Assembly: GCA_024104275.1 (NCBI GenBank)
Contig: JAGGHK010000001.1
Coordinates: 434,001-498,000, forward strand
Length of the DNA: 64,000 bases
Source: Bifidobacterium sp.
Lineage (GTDB): Bacteria; Actinomycetota; Actinomycetes; Actinomycetales; Bifidobacteriaceae
Direction: 5' to 3'
The position numbers were made by a program, and so were the translations under genes. This document shows positions 18,081-27,998 of the stretch, piece by piece. The notes beneath the pieces were generated by a model that ran no database searches, was not told the DNA's origin, and was given only the letters and a program-made list of their open reading frames with translations. Position 1 is the first letter of the stretch. Each line of letters begins with the position of its first letter.

Positions 18081-18796
18081 AGGAGGTACTCCTCATTGCC
18101 ATGGGTTCCTTGAATTGGAGAAGTGCATGTGGCGACCACTTTCAACCCGTTTGCTTCGGCACAGCCGCAAACGGTCTCTAATGCCGTTTGACGCAACTTC
18201 GGATCTTCGACCACACCGTTTTTGCCCAAATGGCCTTTGCCTACTTCGAACTGCGGCTTGACCAGAAGTACGATATCGGCAGGAGTTGCGGCCACTTTGG
18301 CTATGACAGGAATCACATAGGTCAGAGAAATGAATGAGACATCTGAGACGATGAACGAGGGCCGATACGGCAAATCGTCCGGTTCGACATCGCGGATGTT
18401 GACACCGCTCATCTCGATGATGCGCGGGTCGGCGGAAATGCGCGGGTTAAGCTGGCCATGTCCGACGTCAAGCGCGATGACTTGGGCTGCTTCATGGCGA
18501 ATCAACACGTCGCAGAATCCACCTGTGGAAGCGCCGATATCAAGACAGTCTCGGCCTTTTGGTGACGAAAGTCCCGCATTGCCGAAACGCTCGAATGCGC
18601 CGAGCAGCTTGTACGCTCCCCTGGAAACGTAATCATCACCGGTATCGACCGAAATCTTCATCGTGTCGTCAACGTGCATCGAAGGCTTATCCGCAAGTTG
18701 GCCGTCAACCGTTACCTTGCCAAAACGAATAAGACGCTGCGCCTGCGTTCGGCTATGAACCAAACCCGCCGAAGCCATGTACGCATCCAAACGCAT
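18062..18796 (-). CDS. tlyA: TlyA-family rRNA (cytidine-2'-O) methyltransferase
   Basis: A 244-residue protein. The N-terminal S4 RNA-binding domain reads MRLDAYMASAGLVHSRTQAQ...GKVTVDG. An FtsJ-like methyltransferase domain follows, with SAM motif CLDIGASTGGFCDVLIRH and the catalytic K-D-K-E style residues (DVGHGQL, IVSDVSFISL, LLVKPQFE). TlyA enzymes methylate 16S and/or 23S rRNA and affect capreomycin sensitivity. The start at 18796 has GAGGG upstream; an alternative ATG at 18820 overlaps the previous stop as ATGA. Confidence 0.92.
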   Translation of the reverse strand: MRLDAYMASAGLVHSRTQAQRLIRFGKVTVDGQLADKPSMHVDDTMKISVDTGDDYVSRGAYKLLGAFERFGNAGLSSPKGRDCLDIGASTGGFCDVLIRHEAAQVIALDVGHGQLNPRISADPRIIEMSGVNIRDVEPDDLPYRPSFIVSDVSFISLTYVIPVIAKVAATPADIVLLVKPQFEVGKGHLGKNGVVEDPKLRQTALETVCGCAEANGLKVVATCTSPIQGTHGNEEYLLYATLR

Positions 18797-18816
18797 GCTT
18801 TGACATCCCTCAATAG

Positions 18817-19020
18817 TCATGCTCGCTGCTGACTGTTCAAATCCTCGTTCAGCGTTCCCCAAACGTCACGGAATGCCTCGATTTTCTGTTCATCGCCCAT
18901 CTCAGTGAGATCCTCAAGCTCCGGGTAACGCCCACGAAGGCTCTCAAATGATGTTTCGTCTTGGCGTTCGGCATCGTTGGTATCGCTTGCCTGTGCATTG
19001 TCTACGTATTGAGGAGCCAT
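18817..19020 (-). CDS. small conserved hypothetical protein upstream of tlyA
   Basis: A 67-residue acidic protein (SFESLRGRYPELEDL, then IEAFRDVWGTLNEDLN), with a probable two-helix fold and no membrane segment. TAGGGATAATC precedes the ATG. It lies 8 bases after the phosphatase stop and touches tlyA, so it is part of that operon. The function is not recognised. Confidence 0.65.
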   Translation of the reverse strand: MAPQYVDNAQASDTNDAERQDETSFESLRGRYPELEDLTEMGDEQKIEAFRDVWGTLNEDLNSQQRA

Positions 19021-19028
19021 GATTATCC

Positions 19029-20057
19029 CTACAGGCTAAAGTCCGGAAGATGCAATGTGGAGGTGTCAATGTTCTCATTGTCAGCCAAGTTCCACAGGAG
19101 GCTGCATGCGGCACGCAACGCGTTGATATCGCCAGAGTCGCTGACTTTGACTTCGTCGCCGACCAGTTGCGCCGACGCAGTCTCGCACTTCCACTCGGAT
19201 TTCGAAACCTGAACCGGACCGGGCATAGCCTCGTGCAACTCACGCAGGTCACGAGAAATATAGGTCGGACGCAGGTTCGGTTGGGCCAACATCAGCTGCT
19301 TGGGATCAGCGACACCGGTAAGCACGACCAAGGAATCGTAACCACCACGATTACCGGCTTCGATATCGGTATCGAGCCTGTCGCCGATTGCCAGGCATTG
19401 GTCTTTGGGCACCAACGTTGCACCGTCGTGCGAAGCCAGAAGACGTGCTTCATCATACATTGCGGCTTCTGGCTTACCAGCGGATGCGACGGGTTCGATG
19501 CCGGTGGCGGTGATGACGGCCTGAACCATCGAGCCAGAGCCGGGAGCAATGCCTAATTCGCGCGGAATCGTCAAATCGCGATTCGTGACGAAATACTTGG
19601 CTCCACGCTCCACAGCGTAAGCGGCATTGGCAAGTTCGGTCCAGACAACCTCGGGATACCACCCTTGCACCACGGCAACCGGATTGTCCTTGACACGATC
19701 GACAACAGTGAGGCCTTGCTTTTCCAGTTCCTCACGCAGATGCCCGGCACCAACCATAAAAACCTTGGCGCCTTTCGGCACGGCGCGCGCCACCATTCGG
19801 GCGGCGACCACCGACGAGGTGATGATCTGCCAGGCTTCGACTTCGAGGCCGAAGCCACGCAGCTGCTCGGCCACCGTTTCCTGATAACGCGAGGAATTGT
19901 TGGTGGTGTATTCGACCGTCATACCGGCCTGCTCGGCTTTTGCGATCGACTCGCTGGCGTAATCCACCGGGTTTTTGCCGCGGTAAACCACACCGTCGAG
20001 GTCGAGCAATGCCAGCTTATAGGCTTGTTCGATGGGCTGTTTGGTTGCTTTGAGCAC
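19029..20057 (-). CDS. HAD-superfamily subfamily IIA (NagD-like) phosphatase
   Basis: A 342-residue HAD-IIA hydrolase. Motif I LALLDLDGVVYRGK (about residues 15-28), motif II TTNNSSRYQETVA, and the motif III/IV region CLAIGDRLDTDIEAGNRGG. The family includes phosphoglycolate and p-nitrophenyl phosphatases; the C-terminal 60 residues after RDLRELHEAMPG are extra. It starts with GTG. Its ribosome binding site (GAGGAG) consists of the last Glu codons of the preceding acidic-tail gene, so the two are coupled. Confidence 0.88.
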   Translation of the reverse strand: MLKATKQPIEQAYKLALLDLDGVVYRGKNPVDYASESIAKAEQAGMTVEYTTNNSSRYQETVAEQLRGFGLEVEAWQIITSSVVAARMVARAVPKGAKVFMVGAGHLREELEKQGLTVVDRVKDNPVAVVQGWYPEVVWTELANAAYAVERGAKYFVTNRDLTIPRELGIAPGSGSMVQAVITATGIEPVASAGKPEAAMYDEARLLASHDGATLVPKDQCLAIGDRLDTDIEAGNRGGYDSLVVLTGVADPKQLMLAQPNLRPTYISRDLRELHEAMPGPVQVSKSEWKCETASAQLVGDEVKVSDSGDINALRAACSLLWNLADNENIDTSTLHLPDFSL

Positions 20058-20065
20058 TGTTGGTA

Positions 20066-22315
20066 TTACTCCTCTTCACCGGATTCGTCTTTTTCGTCGG
20101 CGACTTCCTGCTCTTGGGCCGGATCATCGGAGTCTTCGGCACCTTCCGTGGTTTCCTCGGCGGGCAACTCGTTTTCATCGTCGTCGGCATCGCCTTCAGT
20201 TTCGGCCTCGTCGTCCTCTCCGGCTTCACCTTGGGCTTCTTCATCGGCCATAGAGTCTGCGGATTCGTCCGGTTCGCCGGATTCGTCGACGACTTCCATA
20301 CGCTCGGCGTTCTCCTTGGCCGTGGCCTCGGCACTTTCCTGAGCCTCCGGGGTTTGCGGATCGAGAGCCGACTGGGACTGATCGTCGGTATCGGCGTCCG
20401 TGTCGAGTTCCTCACCTACTTCTTCATCCGATTTGCCTTCCTCATCTTCTGAATCATCATCCGAATCGCTTTCATCCGAATCGTCTTCGTCAGATTCAGA
20501 ATCTTCGGAATCCTCAGAATCCGAATCACGGTCGTAGTCCCCGTCATCCTCATACGGATCGGGCGCATACTGCGCATCGTCTTCAGTGATGCCGAGCTCT
20601 TCCATCATGTCGTCGGGCAGACGTTCGAGATCATAATCGATGACGACCTCGTCGGCATCCTCATCATCTTCATCCTCATCGGCATACTTGTTTTCAAGCT
20701 GCTCGATGGTGGTGTCGAGGTCGGCGGCCTCGTCTCCACGACCGCCTTCCTCAAGGAAGTACTGTTCGGCCTGCAGGGCACGCATGCGGTAGGCACCGGG
20801 AAGTCCCTTGGTGCCGGCCAGCTTGCTGACCACGTCCACGGCCTTGTCCCAAAGCCCGAGGTCGCCGAGCGCACCGGCATAGACCAGGAACATCTCGGCC
20901 TTCGATTCGCCGGTCAGTGCCTTGGCATCGTCGGACATCGCCATTTCGATGGCGCGCTTGGGGTTGCCGAGTCCGCGTTCGCAGTCGGCGATGAACGGCA
21001 GATAGTCGTTGTAGCCGTTCATGCGATGAGCGGTGCGGAATTCCTTCAACGCGGTCTTGTAATCGCCCTGACGGTAGGCGATGAACGCCAGCGTCTCACG
21101 TGAGAAATCGATGCGGGAGGCCTGATGCGCCACCCATTCGGCATGGTCGCGCGCAGCCTTGGGGTCACTTTCCTCAAGCGAATACGCGGCAAGGATATGC
21201 AGGCCGATGTTCTCGGCGTGTTCCTTGGAAAGTCCCCTCAGACGTTCCTTCTCGTCCTTGGAGAGCATCGACCATTCCATGCCCTTGGGCATGCGCGGTT
21301 CGCCTGGGCGACGATCGGTGTACGGGTTCTGCGAGGGGAATGAAACCGTGCCATCGGAGTTGCGGCGCGGGCCGCTGTGCATGTATTCCTCGCGGCCGTC
21401 ATTGTGGAATCCGCCCCTGCGGTCATCACGACGGTCATCGCGATGATTGTTGTAGCTTCTGTATCCGCCGCGGTCGCCGTCTCTGCGGTCGTCACGATGG
21501 AAGTCACGGCGGTCGTTGCCGCGGGAGTTATAGCCGTCCCTGCGGTCATCATTACGACGGAAGTCGCGCCTGTCACCATCACGACGATCGTTACCGCGAT
21601 ATCCTCCGCGCCTATCGTCATCATGCCCACGATAGCCGCCGGAACGGTAGCCACCACGACGGTCATCGTGACGATGGAAGTCCCTGCGGTCGTCTCCCCC
21701 ACGATAGCCGCCACGACGATCGTCATCGTGACGGTAACCGCCCTTATGGAAGTCCCTACGGTCCCCATCCTTGTGGAAGTCACGACGATCGTCACGATGG
21801 AAATCTTTGCGACCACCATCACGGTAGTTGTTCCTACGGTCGCTGCCTTCGCGGTATCCGCCATGTTCGCCGTCACGATGGAAGTCACGGTGTCCACCGT
21901 CGTTGCTGCGATAACCGCCACCGCGACGGTCATCATCATGCCCGCGATAACCACCGGAACGATAGCCGCCACGACGGTCGTCGTTGCGGTGGAAGTCCCT
22001 GCGATCACCATCACCACGGTAACCGCCACGCTCGCCGTCACGATGGAAGTCACGACGATCTCCGTCACCGTGTCCGCGATAGCCACCACTGCGTTCACCG
22101 TCACGACGGAAGTCGCGATGCCCGCCGTTGCCGCGATAGCCGCCACCGCGTCGATCGTCATCATGCCCGCGGTAACCACCGTGTCCACCCTTGTGGAAGC
22201 CGCCGCCGTGATTGTTGCCACGGAATCCGCCGTGGCCGCGATAGCCGCCGCTTGAACGGGACGAACCGTGACCGTATGAGTTGCCGTCGCGGTTGCCGCG
22301 CTGTTCTTCTGCCAT
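20066..22315 (-). CDS. tripartite RGG-repeat / TPR-like / acidic-tail protein
   Basis: A 749-residue protein with three very different parts. Residues 1 to about 330 are a low-complexity Arg/Gly/Asp/His/Tyr repeat array (units such as GGYRGHDDDRRG, RRDFHRDGER). Residues about 340-545 are helical and folded, resembling tetratricopeptide repeats (AAYSLEESDPKAARDHAEWV, AYRQGDYKTALKEFRTAHRM, AGALGDLGLWDKAVDVV). Residues about 545-749 are almost entirely Asp/Glu/Ser. RGG-type heads bind RNA in other proteins; here RNA binding or condensate formation is an inference. The gene lies between tyrS and the NagD-like phosphatase. Confidence 0.85.
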   Translation of the reverse strand: MAEEQRGNRDGNSYGHGSSRSSGGYRGHGGFRGNNHGGGFHKGGHGGYRGHDDDRRGGGYRGNGGHRDFRRDGERSGGYRGHGDGDRRDFHRDGERGGYRGDGDRRDFHRNDDRRGGYRSGGYRGHDDDRRGGGYRSNDGGHRDFHRDGEHGGYREGSDRRNNYRDGGRKDFHRDDRRDFHKDGDRRDFHKGGYRHDDDRRGGYRGGDDRRDFHRHDDRRGGYRSGGYRGHDDDRRGGYRGNDRRDGDRRDFRRNDDRRDGYNSRGNDRRDFHRDDRRDGDRGGYRSYNNHRDDRRDDRRGGFHNDGREEYMHSGPRRNSDGTVSFPSQNPYTDRRPGEPRMPKGMEWSMLSKDEKERLRGLSKEHAENIGLHILAAYSLEESDPKAARDHAEWVAHQASRIDFSRETLAFIAYRQGDYKTALKEFRTAHRMNGYNDYLPFIADCERGLGNPKRAIEMAMSDDAKALTGESKAEMFLVYAGALGDLGLWDKAVDVVSKLAGTKGLPGAYRMRALQAEQYFLEEGGRGDEAADLDTTIEQLENKYADEDEDDEDADEVVIDYDLERLPDDMMEELGITEDDAQYAPDPYEDDGDYDRDSDSEDSEDSESDEDDSDESDSDDDSEDEEGKSDEEVGEELDTDADTDDQSQSALDPQTPEAQESAEATAKENAERMEVVDESGEPDESADSMADEEAQGEAGEDDEAETEGDADDDENELPAEETTEGAEDSDDPAQEQEVADEKDESGEEE
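21400..22260 (-). repeat. degenerate tandem repeats encoding the RGG-type head
   Basis: Dozens of near-copies of short units (for example GGAAGTCACGACG, CGATAGCCGCCAC and GGTCATCATGCCC on the plus strand) fill this span and translate to Arg/Gly/Asp-rich units. They produce long misleading open frames on both strands. Unit number may vary between strains. Confidence 0.8.
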
Positions 22316-22434
22316 ATGCTTATACCTTTTGCTTGGTTTTGGTCATCCCGATATTTGATAGAACGGAACAATCCTAAATATTTTCTTGTAATAAATTCTA
22401 ATCGACTTGATGAAAGCTTGATTGAAGCTTGCTG

Positions 22435-23757
22435 TCAGCCAAGTTCGACGGCTCCAACCGCCTTTTTGCCGCGGCGAATCAGTGCAAAACGGTCAGCGAG
22501 AAAATCGTCGCCGGCAAGCTCCTGGTCCAAATCCTCCACACGCACGTTGTTGACATAGACGCCGCCGGACTTGATGGTCTTGCGAGCCTCGGAAATCGAC
22601 TTGAACAGTCCTGCGGAAACAGCGGCCTGCGCCACTCGCTCGCCAATAACGGCCTTGGCGAAGACCCTTTCACCCTCCTCGTTCTCGATCTTGAGACCGT
22701 CGATGGAGGATTCCAGCATGTCGGAGGAAATCGACTTCAAATCGCCGCCGCGACCGAACAATGCCGAAGCCGCATCAATCGCCTCCTGCGTGGTCTTCTC
22801 ACCGTGTACGAAACTGGTGACTTCCGAGGCCAATGTCTTCTGCGCCTCTCGGGCACCGGGGTTGACCTCGGCTTCATGGGCGAGTCGTTCGATTTCGGCC
22901 TTGGGCAGGAAGGTGAACGCCTTCAGCAGCTTCAGCATCTCGCCGTCAGGCTGGTTGTACCAGAACTGGTAGAACTTGTACGGGCTCAGCATCGTCGGGT
23001 CGAGCCACATGGCGTTGCCTTCGGACTTGCCGAATTTCTTGCCCTGGCTGTCTGTGATGATGGGGCTGGTGAACACGTTGACGCTCTCGCCGCGCACCTT
23101 GCGAATCAGGTCGAGACCGCTGGTGAGGTTGCCCCACTGGTCGGAGCCGCCGAGCTGCAACGTGCAATTGTAAGTGTCATAAAGGTGCAGGAAATCGTTG
23201 CCCTGCAGCACTTGATAGCTGAACTCGGTGAAGGAGATGCCTTCCTCACTTTTGAGCCTTCTGGCCACCGTATCCTTGGCAAGCATGGTGCCCATGCGGA
23301 AGTTCTTACCGACGTCACGCAGGAAATCGATGACCGACATATTCGCCGTCCAGTCGTAATTGGAGACGAAACGCACCGGGTTGTCGCCATCGGTCACGAG
23401 AATCGTGCCGATTTGCTTCTTCAGCCTTTTGGCCCAGCCTTCGACGACATCCTTGGGATTGAGCGTACGCTCGCCGCTTTGACGCGGGTCGCCGATCAGG
23501 CCGGTGGCACCGCCAACCACAGCGATCGGATGATGACCCGCTTCCTGAAGGTGACGCATGTTGATCAACTGCACCAGATTGCCGATGTGCAGCGAGGCCG
23601 CGGTGGGGTCGAAACCGCAGTAATAGGTAATCGGCCCGCCGTTCAACGCTTTGGCGAGCTGATCCCGGTCCGTGGACTGGGAAATCAACCCGCGCCAGGT
23701 CAATTCATCGAAGACGGAGTCGAATCCCGCTTCCTTGAAATTGGTGACGTGAGCCAT
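22435..23757 (-). CDS. tyrS: tyrosyl-tRNA synthetase
   Basis: A 440-residue class I synthetase. HIGH-like motif [15 protein letters not shown] (after YCGFDPTA), tyrosine-binding [24 protein letters not shown] and the KMSKS-like loop [10 protein letters not shown] are all present. A C-terminal S4 domain ends the protein ([20 protein letters not shown] resembles the family). ATG 23757 is preferred over ATG 23763 because AGGGGA then has normal spacing. It is separated from the RGG gene by 119 bases. Confidence 0.95.
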   Translation of the reverse strand: MAHVTNFKEAGFDSVFDELTWRGLISQSTDRDQLAKALNGGPITYYCGFDPTAASLHIGNLVQLINMRHLQEAGHHPIAVVGGATGLIGDPRQSGERTLNPKDVVEGWAKRLKKQIGTILVTDGDNPVRFVSNYDWTANMSVIDFLRDVGKNFRMGTMLAKDTVARRLKSEEGISFTEFSYQVLQGNDFLHLYDTYNCTLQLGGSDQWGNLTSGLDLIRKVRGESVNVFTSPIITDSQGKKFGKSEGNAMWLDPTMLSPYKFYQFWYNQPDGEMLKLLKAFTFLPKAEIERLAHEAEVNPGAREAQKTLASEVTSFVHGEKTTQEAIDAASALFGRGGDLKSISSDMLESSIDGLKIENEEGERVFAKAVIGERVAQAAVSAGLFKSISEARKTIKSGGVYVNNVRVEDLDQELAGDDFLADRFALIRRGKKAVGAVELG

Positions 23758-23895
23758 AACCATATTCCCCTATTCTTTTGTATCAAAACAACCGGAGCCG
23801 AATGGCTCCTGAACCAATACATTTTCGCAGATGACGGCGACACCGCAATATCACGTTCAATGCTGTATTACGTCTCAATCGTTATCGTTTTGGTT

Positions 23896-23912
23896 ATTAC
23901 GAAATACGTAAT
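23896..23912. promoter_or_regulatory. AT-rich palindrome upstream of tyrS
   Basis: ATTACG-AAATA-CGTAAT is a perfect six-base-arm palindrome about 140 bases upstream of the tyrS start, inside an AT-rich stretch that also contains probable promoter sequence. The role is unknown; it may be an operator for tyrS or for the downstream end of the SGNH gene. Confidence 0.35.
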
Positions 23913-23963
23913 ATTTTATGATAATTTATACTATCCCTTAGTGCATCGAAAAATGGATGATCT

Positions 23964-24713
23964 TTATTCGGCGACAAAATCCTGTACGAATGAAGTTCCA
24001 AGCTTGGCGATGACGCCGTCGACCATATAACTGTAGCCTTTGGCGCTGGGATGGAAATGGTCGGGCGAGAAGAAATCGGGCGCGTCGGCATGCACGTTTT
24101 CGTGAATCATGTCGACGTAGATTGCATGGTGCTTGGCACAGACTTCCTTGCTCACAGCAGCCTGTTCGTCCATTTCACGCTCAAGCACACGGCGCAGGGC
24201 CTTGCCCAGCGACGGCTCGTGCTGCATCTGGCCTGGACTCACGACCACGATATGCTTGCTCAGCGGCTTGGCTTCCTCGAGGACGGCAGAAAGGTCGGCA
24301 CGCCACTCGTCCAATGTGCGATTGGCCATGATGTCGTTGGACCCGGCGCAAATCAGCAGAATATCAAACTTCTTGCCGCTTTTGAGCACTTCAGGAAGCA
24401 GACGGTAGCGGACACGGCGCATGGTGGCACCGAGCTTCCCGTGCGCTTCCCAGCTGACATCACGCTTGAATTCCTGCGCAAATCCTTGCGCGAGGTCGGG
24501 GATGAGGCCTTCCTGTTGGTCTTGCGTGCCGCAGGCAGCCACCATGGAATCACCTATGGCGCACACAGTCAGTTGTTTGGCATTGTCTGACGTCGACTGG
24601 CTGTATTTCTTCACACCGAACGGATCGCCGCCGGGTGCCTCAGCCAGATGAATCGTATGCTTCGCCCACATCGCCTCGATGGTCGCTATCGGAGTTCCGA
24701 TACCCAACGTCAT
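23964..24713 (-). CDS. SGNH/GDSL-family hydrolase
   Basis: A 249-residue esterase-like protein. Block I is VCAIGDSMVAACG with the nucleophile Ser, block II Gly lies in GKLGATM, block III is CAGSNDIM, and block V is PDHFHPSAKGY with the catalytic Asp and His. No signal peptide is present, so it is probably cytoplasmic and acts on small esters or acyl groups; the substrate is unknown. The ATG at 24713 is preferred over GTG 24722 because AGAAAGG lies ten bases upstream. It lies 72 bases after the argH stop. Confidence 0.87.
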   Translation of the reverse strand: MTLGIGTPIATIEAMWAKHTIHLAEAPGGDPFGVKKYSQSTSDNAKQLTVCAIGDSMVAACGTQDQQEGLIPDLAQGFAQEFKRDVSWEAHGKLGATMRRVRYRLLPEVLKSGKKFDILLICAGSNDIMANRTLDEWRADLSAVLEEAKPLSKHIVVVSPGQMQHEPSLGKALRRVLEREMDEQAAVSKEVCAKHHAIYVDMIHENVHADAPDFFSPDHFHPSAKGYSYMVDGVIAKLGTSFVQDFVAE

Positions 24714-24785
24714 GCTGCTCACGCCTTTCTTTGCATCAGACTTTCAGCATCCCATCGTACTCGAAGCGATGTCAAAAACGGCAGA

Positions 24786-26273
24786 TCACTGCAAAGAGTC
24801 TGGTTTTACGTAAGCCGGACCATCACTGACGGAATCCGCGAATATCTGGGCTTTTGCAGCTATCCGCTTGGCTTCGGCGATTTGCTCGCGAACACGCACG
24901 GGCGCGGTGCCGCCCTTGCCATCCCTTTGGCCGACGGAGCCTTCCACCGAAAGGACCTTGCGGACTTGCGGAGCGACGTCTGCGGGCAGGAAATCCTTGA
25001 AGACATTGACGAAATCGTCATCGCTCAGATTCCAAAGCTCGACTCCCCGACCTTCGGCCAACTGTACACAGGCACCGGAAAGCTCGTGTGCGTGACGGAA
25101 CGGGACACCCTGCTTGACCAGCCATTCGGCGATGTCGGTGGCAAGGGCGAAACCGGTCGGCGCCTGGGCTTTGAGTCTGTCGAGGTCGAAGACCATCGTG
25201 CGCACCATGCCGGCAAACGCTGGCAACAACGTTTCCAGCGTGTCGACCTGATCGAACACGGCTTCCTTGTCTTCCTGAAGATCGCGGGCATAAGCCGTCG
25301 GCAAACCCTTGAGTGTAGCCATGAGGCCGGTCAGGTCGCCGATAAGACGGCCGGATTTGCCGCGAGTGAGCTCGGCGATGTCCGGGTTCTTCTTCTGCGG
25401 CATGATTGAGGAACCTGTGGAATAGGCGTCGTCAAGGCGGACGAAGGTAAATTCCTGTGTGTTCCAGATGATGATCTCCTCGCTCAGACGGCTCAGGTCG
25501 ACGCCGATCATGGCAGCAATGAAGGAGAACTCGGCCACCAGGTCGCGGCTTGCAGTGCCGTCAATCGAATTCGCGGTCACGCGCGAGAATCCAAGCTCAT
25601 GGGCCACAGCCTCCGGATCGAGGCCAAGCGTATTGCCAGCCAATGCACCGGAACCGTATGGGCTTTCGTCCATGCGCTTATCCCAATCGGCAAGACGGCC
25701 GACATCACGCAGCAGCGGCCAGACATGAGCCATCAGCTGGTGAGCGAGCAAAACCGGCTGGGCATGCTGCATGTGAGTGCGCCCCGGCATCACCGCTTCT
25801 CCAGCCTCTTCGGCCTGACCGATCAGCGCGTCAACCACGCCAAGCACCAAACCTGCAACATTGCGTGCATGGCGACGCAGCCACATACGGATGAGACAGG
25901 CGATCTGGTCGTTGCGAGAACGTCCGGCGCGCAGTTTGCCGCCGAGCTCGTCCCCCGCGATCTCAAGCAATCCACGTTCCAGCGTCGTGGCTTCGTCCTC
26001 ATCGTCCTCGACAGGAGCGAACTGACCGGAATCCACGAGCTTCTGCAACTTGTTGAGCGCCTCTTCCATGCGCTTCAACTCATCGTCGCTGAGCAATCCA
26101 GCCTTGCCGAGCGCCCGGGCATGCGCCCGTGACCCGGCGATATCGTCATCGGCGAGCCGCCAGTCAAACTGCGTCGACTTGGAAAGCCGAGCCAACTCCG
26201 GCGAAGGCCCGGACTTAAACCGTCCGCCCCACAGCGCCAAATGCTCATTCCCTTTATTTCCCTGCTCCGTCAT
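24786..26273 (-). CDS. argH: argininosuccinate lyase
   Basis: A 495-residue fumarase-superfamily enzyme that cleaves argininosuccinate to arginine and fumarate. The N-terminus [18 protein letters not shown] is typical, and the signature [16 protein letters not shown] with the catalytic Ser loop is present, as is TVTHMQ-like [15 protein letters not shown]. It is the last gene of the arginine cluster, 344 bases after argG; that gap holds two structured repeats and a candidate ArgR site, so argH may have its own promoter. Confidence 0.96.
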   Translation of the reverse strand: MTEQGNKGNEHLALWGGRFKSGPSPELARLSKSTQFDWRLADDDIAGSRAHARALGKAGLLSDDELKRMEEALNKLQKLVDSGQFAPVEDDEDEATTLERGLLEIAGDELGGKLRAGRSRNDQIACLIRMWLRRHARNVAGLVLGVVDALIGQAEEAGEAVMPGRTHMQHAQPVLLAHQLMAHVWPLLRDVGRLADWDKRMDESPYGSGALAGNTLGLDPEAVAHELGFSRVTANSIDGTASRDLVAEFSFIAAMIGVDLSRLSEEIIIWNTQEFTFVRLDDAYSTGSSIMPQKKNPDIAELTRGKSGRLIGDLTGLMATLKGLPTAYARDLQEDKEAVFDQVDTLETLLPAFAGMVRTMVFDLDRLKAQAPTGFALATDIAEWLVKQGVPFRHAHELSGACVQLAEGRGVELWNLSDDDFVNVFKDFLPADVAPQVRKVLSVEGSVGQRDGKGGTAPVRVREQIAEAKRIAAKAQIFADSVSDGPAYVKPDSLQ

Positions 26274-26332
26274 TTTTTATTTCCTTCAATCTGCAACGAA
26301 CAACGCTTCAAACATAACTAACTGTGCGAAGG

Positions 26333-26409
26333 CCTGGGGATATACGTTGTTCCGGACGCTCCTTGGCCGCTCGGCCGTGTCTTACGCCGTAACAACGCAT
26401 ATCCCCAGG
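26333..26409 (-). repeat. structured repeat element E1 (argH leader)
   Basis: A 77-base foldback. The 19-base arms 26333-26351 and 26391-26409 (CCTGGGGATAT.CGTTGTT) differ at one position, which is a G-U pair when read on the minus strand. The 39-base interior, read on the minus strand, has CGTAAGAC, GGCC-GAGC-GGCC and GGAGCGT, matching elements E2 to E4. It lies about 60 bases upstream of argH, in the argH direction. Confidence 0.8.
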
Positions 26410-26433
26410 TCTCAATCACAACTGTCAATGGCC

Positions 26434-26451
26434 AATGTGCATAATTCAATT
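26434..26451 (-). promoter_or_regulatory. candidate ArgR box upstream of argH
   Basis: AATGTGCATAATTCAATT resembles an ARG box (TGAAT-N-ATTCA-type imperfect palindrome). It lies in the 58-base spacer between elements E1 and E2, where an argH promoter would be expected. Confidence 0.4.
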
Positions 26452-26467
26452 TTTTACATAAGTCAAA

Positions 26468-26555
26468 GGAGGAACTGGGATATGCGATGTCAGACCGTAA
26501 AGACTCGGCCAGAGCGGCCCGGAGCGTGTCGGACATCGTATATCCCAGTTCCTCC
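26468..26555 (+). repeat. structured repeat element E2 (downstream of argG)
   Basis: An 88-base foldback with 24-base arms (26468-26491 and 26532-26555). The only irregular pair is G-U in the plus-strand reading. The interior has CGTAAAG (26496-26502), GGCC-AGAGC-GGCC (26507-26519) and GGAGCGT (26521-26527). Arm sequence is unrelated to E3 and shares only the GGGATAT.CG segment with E1. Confidence 0.82.
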
Positions 26556-26617
26556 GCCACAGTCAGTTCCCTGAAATATGAGGATTGTTAAACAGTGATT
26601 TTAATGACCAATTTCAA

Positions 26618-27856
26618 TTATTCGACGGAGTTGTCCGGCACTTCGATGCCGTTGCCGAATTTGACATCGCGGGCGGCGGCGACCTTGTCGGGCAGGCCGT
26701 AGATCGAGATGAATCCGTTGGAGGCGTTCTGATCATAGGTGTCGCCGGAATCATAGGTGGCGAGTTTGTAGTCGTAAAGGGAGGTTTCGCTGCGACGGCC
26801 GGTGACCACGGCACGTCCTCCGTGCATGACCATGCGGATTTCGCCGGAGACATAGCGCTGCGTGTCTTCGATGAAGGCGTTGAGCGAGCGGACCGCGGGC
26901 GAGAACCACTGCGCGTCATAGACCAGTTCGGCCCAACGCTTGTCGATGTCGCGCTTGATGCGGTGCTGTTCGCGTTCGAGACAGCAATTCTCCAGCTCTT
27001 CGTGCGCGGTGATGAGCGCCACGGCGCCCGGTGCTTCGTAGAGCTCACGGGACTTGATGCCGACCAGTCGGTCTTCAATCAGGTCAATGCGGCCGATGCC
27101 CTGGGCCCCGGCGCGGCGGTTCATCTCTTCGATGGCCTGCAGCGGGGTGACATCCTTGCCGTCGATCTTGACCGGCACGCCCTGCTTGAATTCGATGACG
27201 ACCTCATCCTCGACCGGCGGGAACGCAGGATCGTCGGTATAGGTGTAGCAGTCCTTGGTCGGACCGTTCCACGGATCCTCGAGGAAGCCGGTTTCGATGG
27301 CACGACCCCAGACGTTCTGGTCGATGGAATAGGGGCTCTTTTCGGTCTGCGTGATCGGCAGCTCATGATCCTTGGCAAACTGGATTTCGACGTCACGGGT
27401 CAGCGAAAGATCGCGAATCGGGCTGATGGCCTTCAAATCCGGGTCGATCGAAGCGATGGAGACCTCGAAACGCACCTGGTCGTTGCCCTTGCCGGTGCAG
27501 CCGTGCGAAATGGTATCGGCTCCGAACTGGTGGGCGGCGCGGACGAGATGCTTGGAGATCAACGGGCGTGAAATGGCGGAAACCAACGGATAGACGCCTT
27601 CGTACTTGGCATTGGCCTTCAGTGCCAGCATGCAGTATTCCTTGGCGAATTCCTCGCGGGCGTCGACGACGTACGCTTCGACGGCACCGCAGGCCAGCGC
27701 ACGCTGACGGATGGTTTCGAGGCTTTCTCCGCCTTGGCCGACATCCAGGGAAACGGCGACGACATCCTTGCCGGTACGCTCCTTCAAGTACGGAATGGCC
27801 ACGGAAGTGTCAAGACCTCCGGAATATGCGAGTACAATGCGGTTCTTATCGCTCAT
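26618..27856 (-). CDS. argG: argininosuccinate synthase
   Basis: A 412-residue ATP-dependent ligase that joins citrulline and aspartate. The P-loop is [16 protein letters not shown] near the N-terminus; [16 protein letters not shown] and the citrulline-binding region [13 protein letters not shown] are intact. It lies between argR and argH. Two AT-rich candidate ArgR sites lie in its 140-base leader. Confidence 0.96.
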   Translation of the reverse strand: MSDKNRIVLAYSGGLDTSVAIPYLKERTGKDVVAVSLDVGQGGESLETIRQRALACGAVEAYVVDAREEFAKEYCMLALKANAKYEGVYPLVSAISRPLISKHLVRAAHQFGADTISHGCTGKGNDQVRFEVSIASIDPDLKAISPIRDLSLTRDVEIQFAKDHELPITQTEKSPYSIDQNVWGRAIETGFLEDPWNGPTKDCYTYTDDPAFPPVEDEVVIEFKQGVPVKIDGKDVTPLQAIEEMNRRAGAQGIGRIDLIEDRLVGIKSRELYEAPGAVALITAHEELENCCLEREQHRIKRDIDKRWAELVYDAQWFSPAVRSLNAFIEDTQRYVSGEIRMVMHGGRAVVTGRRSETSLYDYKLATYDSGDTYDQNASNGFISIYGLPDKVAAARDVKFGNGIEVPDNSVE

Positions 27857-27901
27857 GACAGCCCTTTCTTCAAAGCTTTATACAATTATATATACACGCT
27901 T

Positions 27902-27917
27902 TCGTATAAATATTCAA
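27902..27917 (-). promoter_or_regulatory. candidate ArgR box upstream of argG
   Basis: TCGTATAAATATTCAA (minus strand TTGAATATTTATACGA) fits the ARG box pattern TGAAT-W4-ATTCA in one half and loosely in the other. A second AT-rich candidate, TTTATACAATTATATATAC, lies at about 27878-27896, closer to the start codon. Paired boxes are usual for ArgR control. Confidence 0.55.
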
Positions 27918-27998
27918 TCAGAATGCCACTGTGTCCGAACTTTGAGACAGCACACTGAAGAGAATATCAATACTCTTTTTCTATCTAATCGCTATTTT

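Noticed and set aside
21400..22260. Possible CRISPR array
   Set aside because: The repeats are contiguous, degenerate, without uniform spacers, and are in frame within a coding sequence. No cas genes are present.
21100..22377. 425-codon plus-strand frame rich in Arg, His and Cys, and a 377-codon minus-strand frame at 21238-22371
   Set aside because: Both are alternative-frame readings of the repeat array that encodes the RGG-type head. The minus-strand 749-residue frame has the ribosome binding site and continues into a structured domain.
26333..26555. E1 and E2 as ordinary rho-independent terminators
   Set aside because: Neither has a U-tract directly after the stem, the conserved internal core is not expected of terminators, and E1 would sit in the argH leader.
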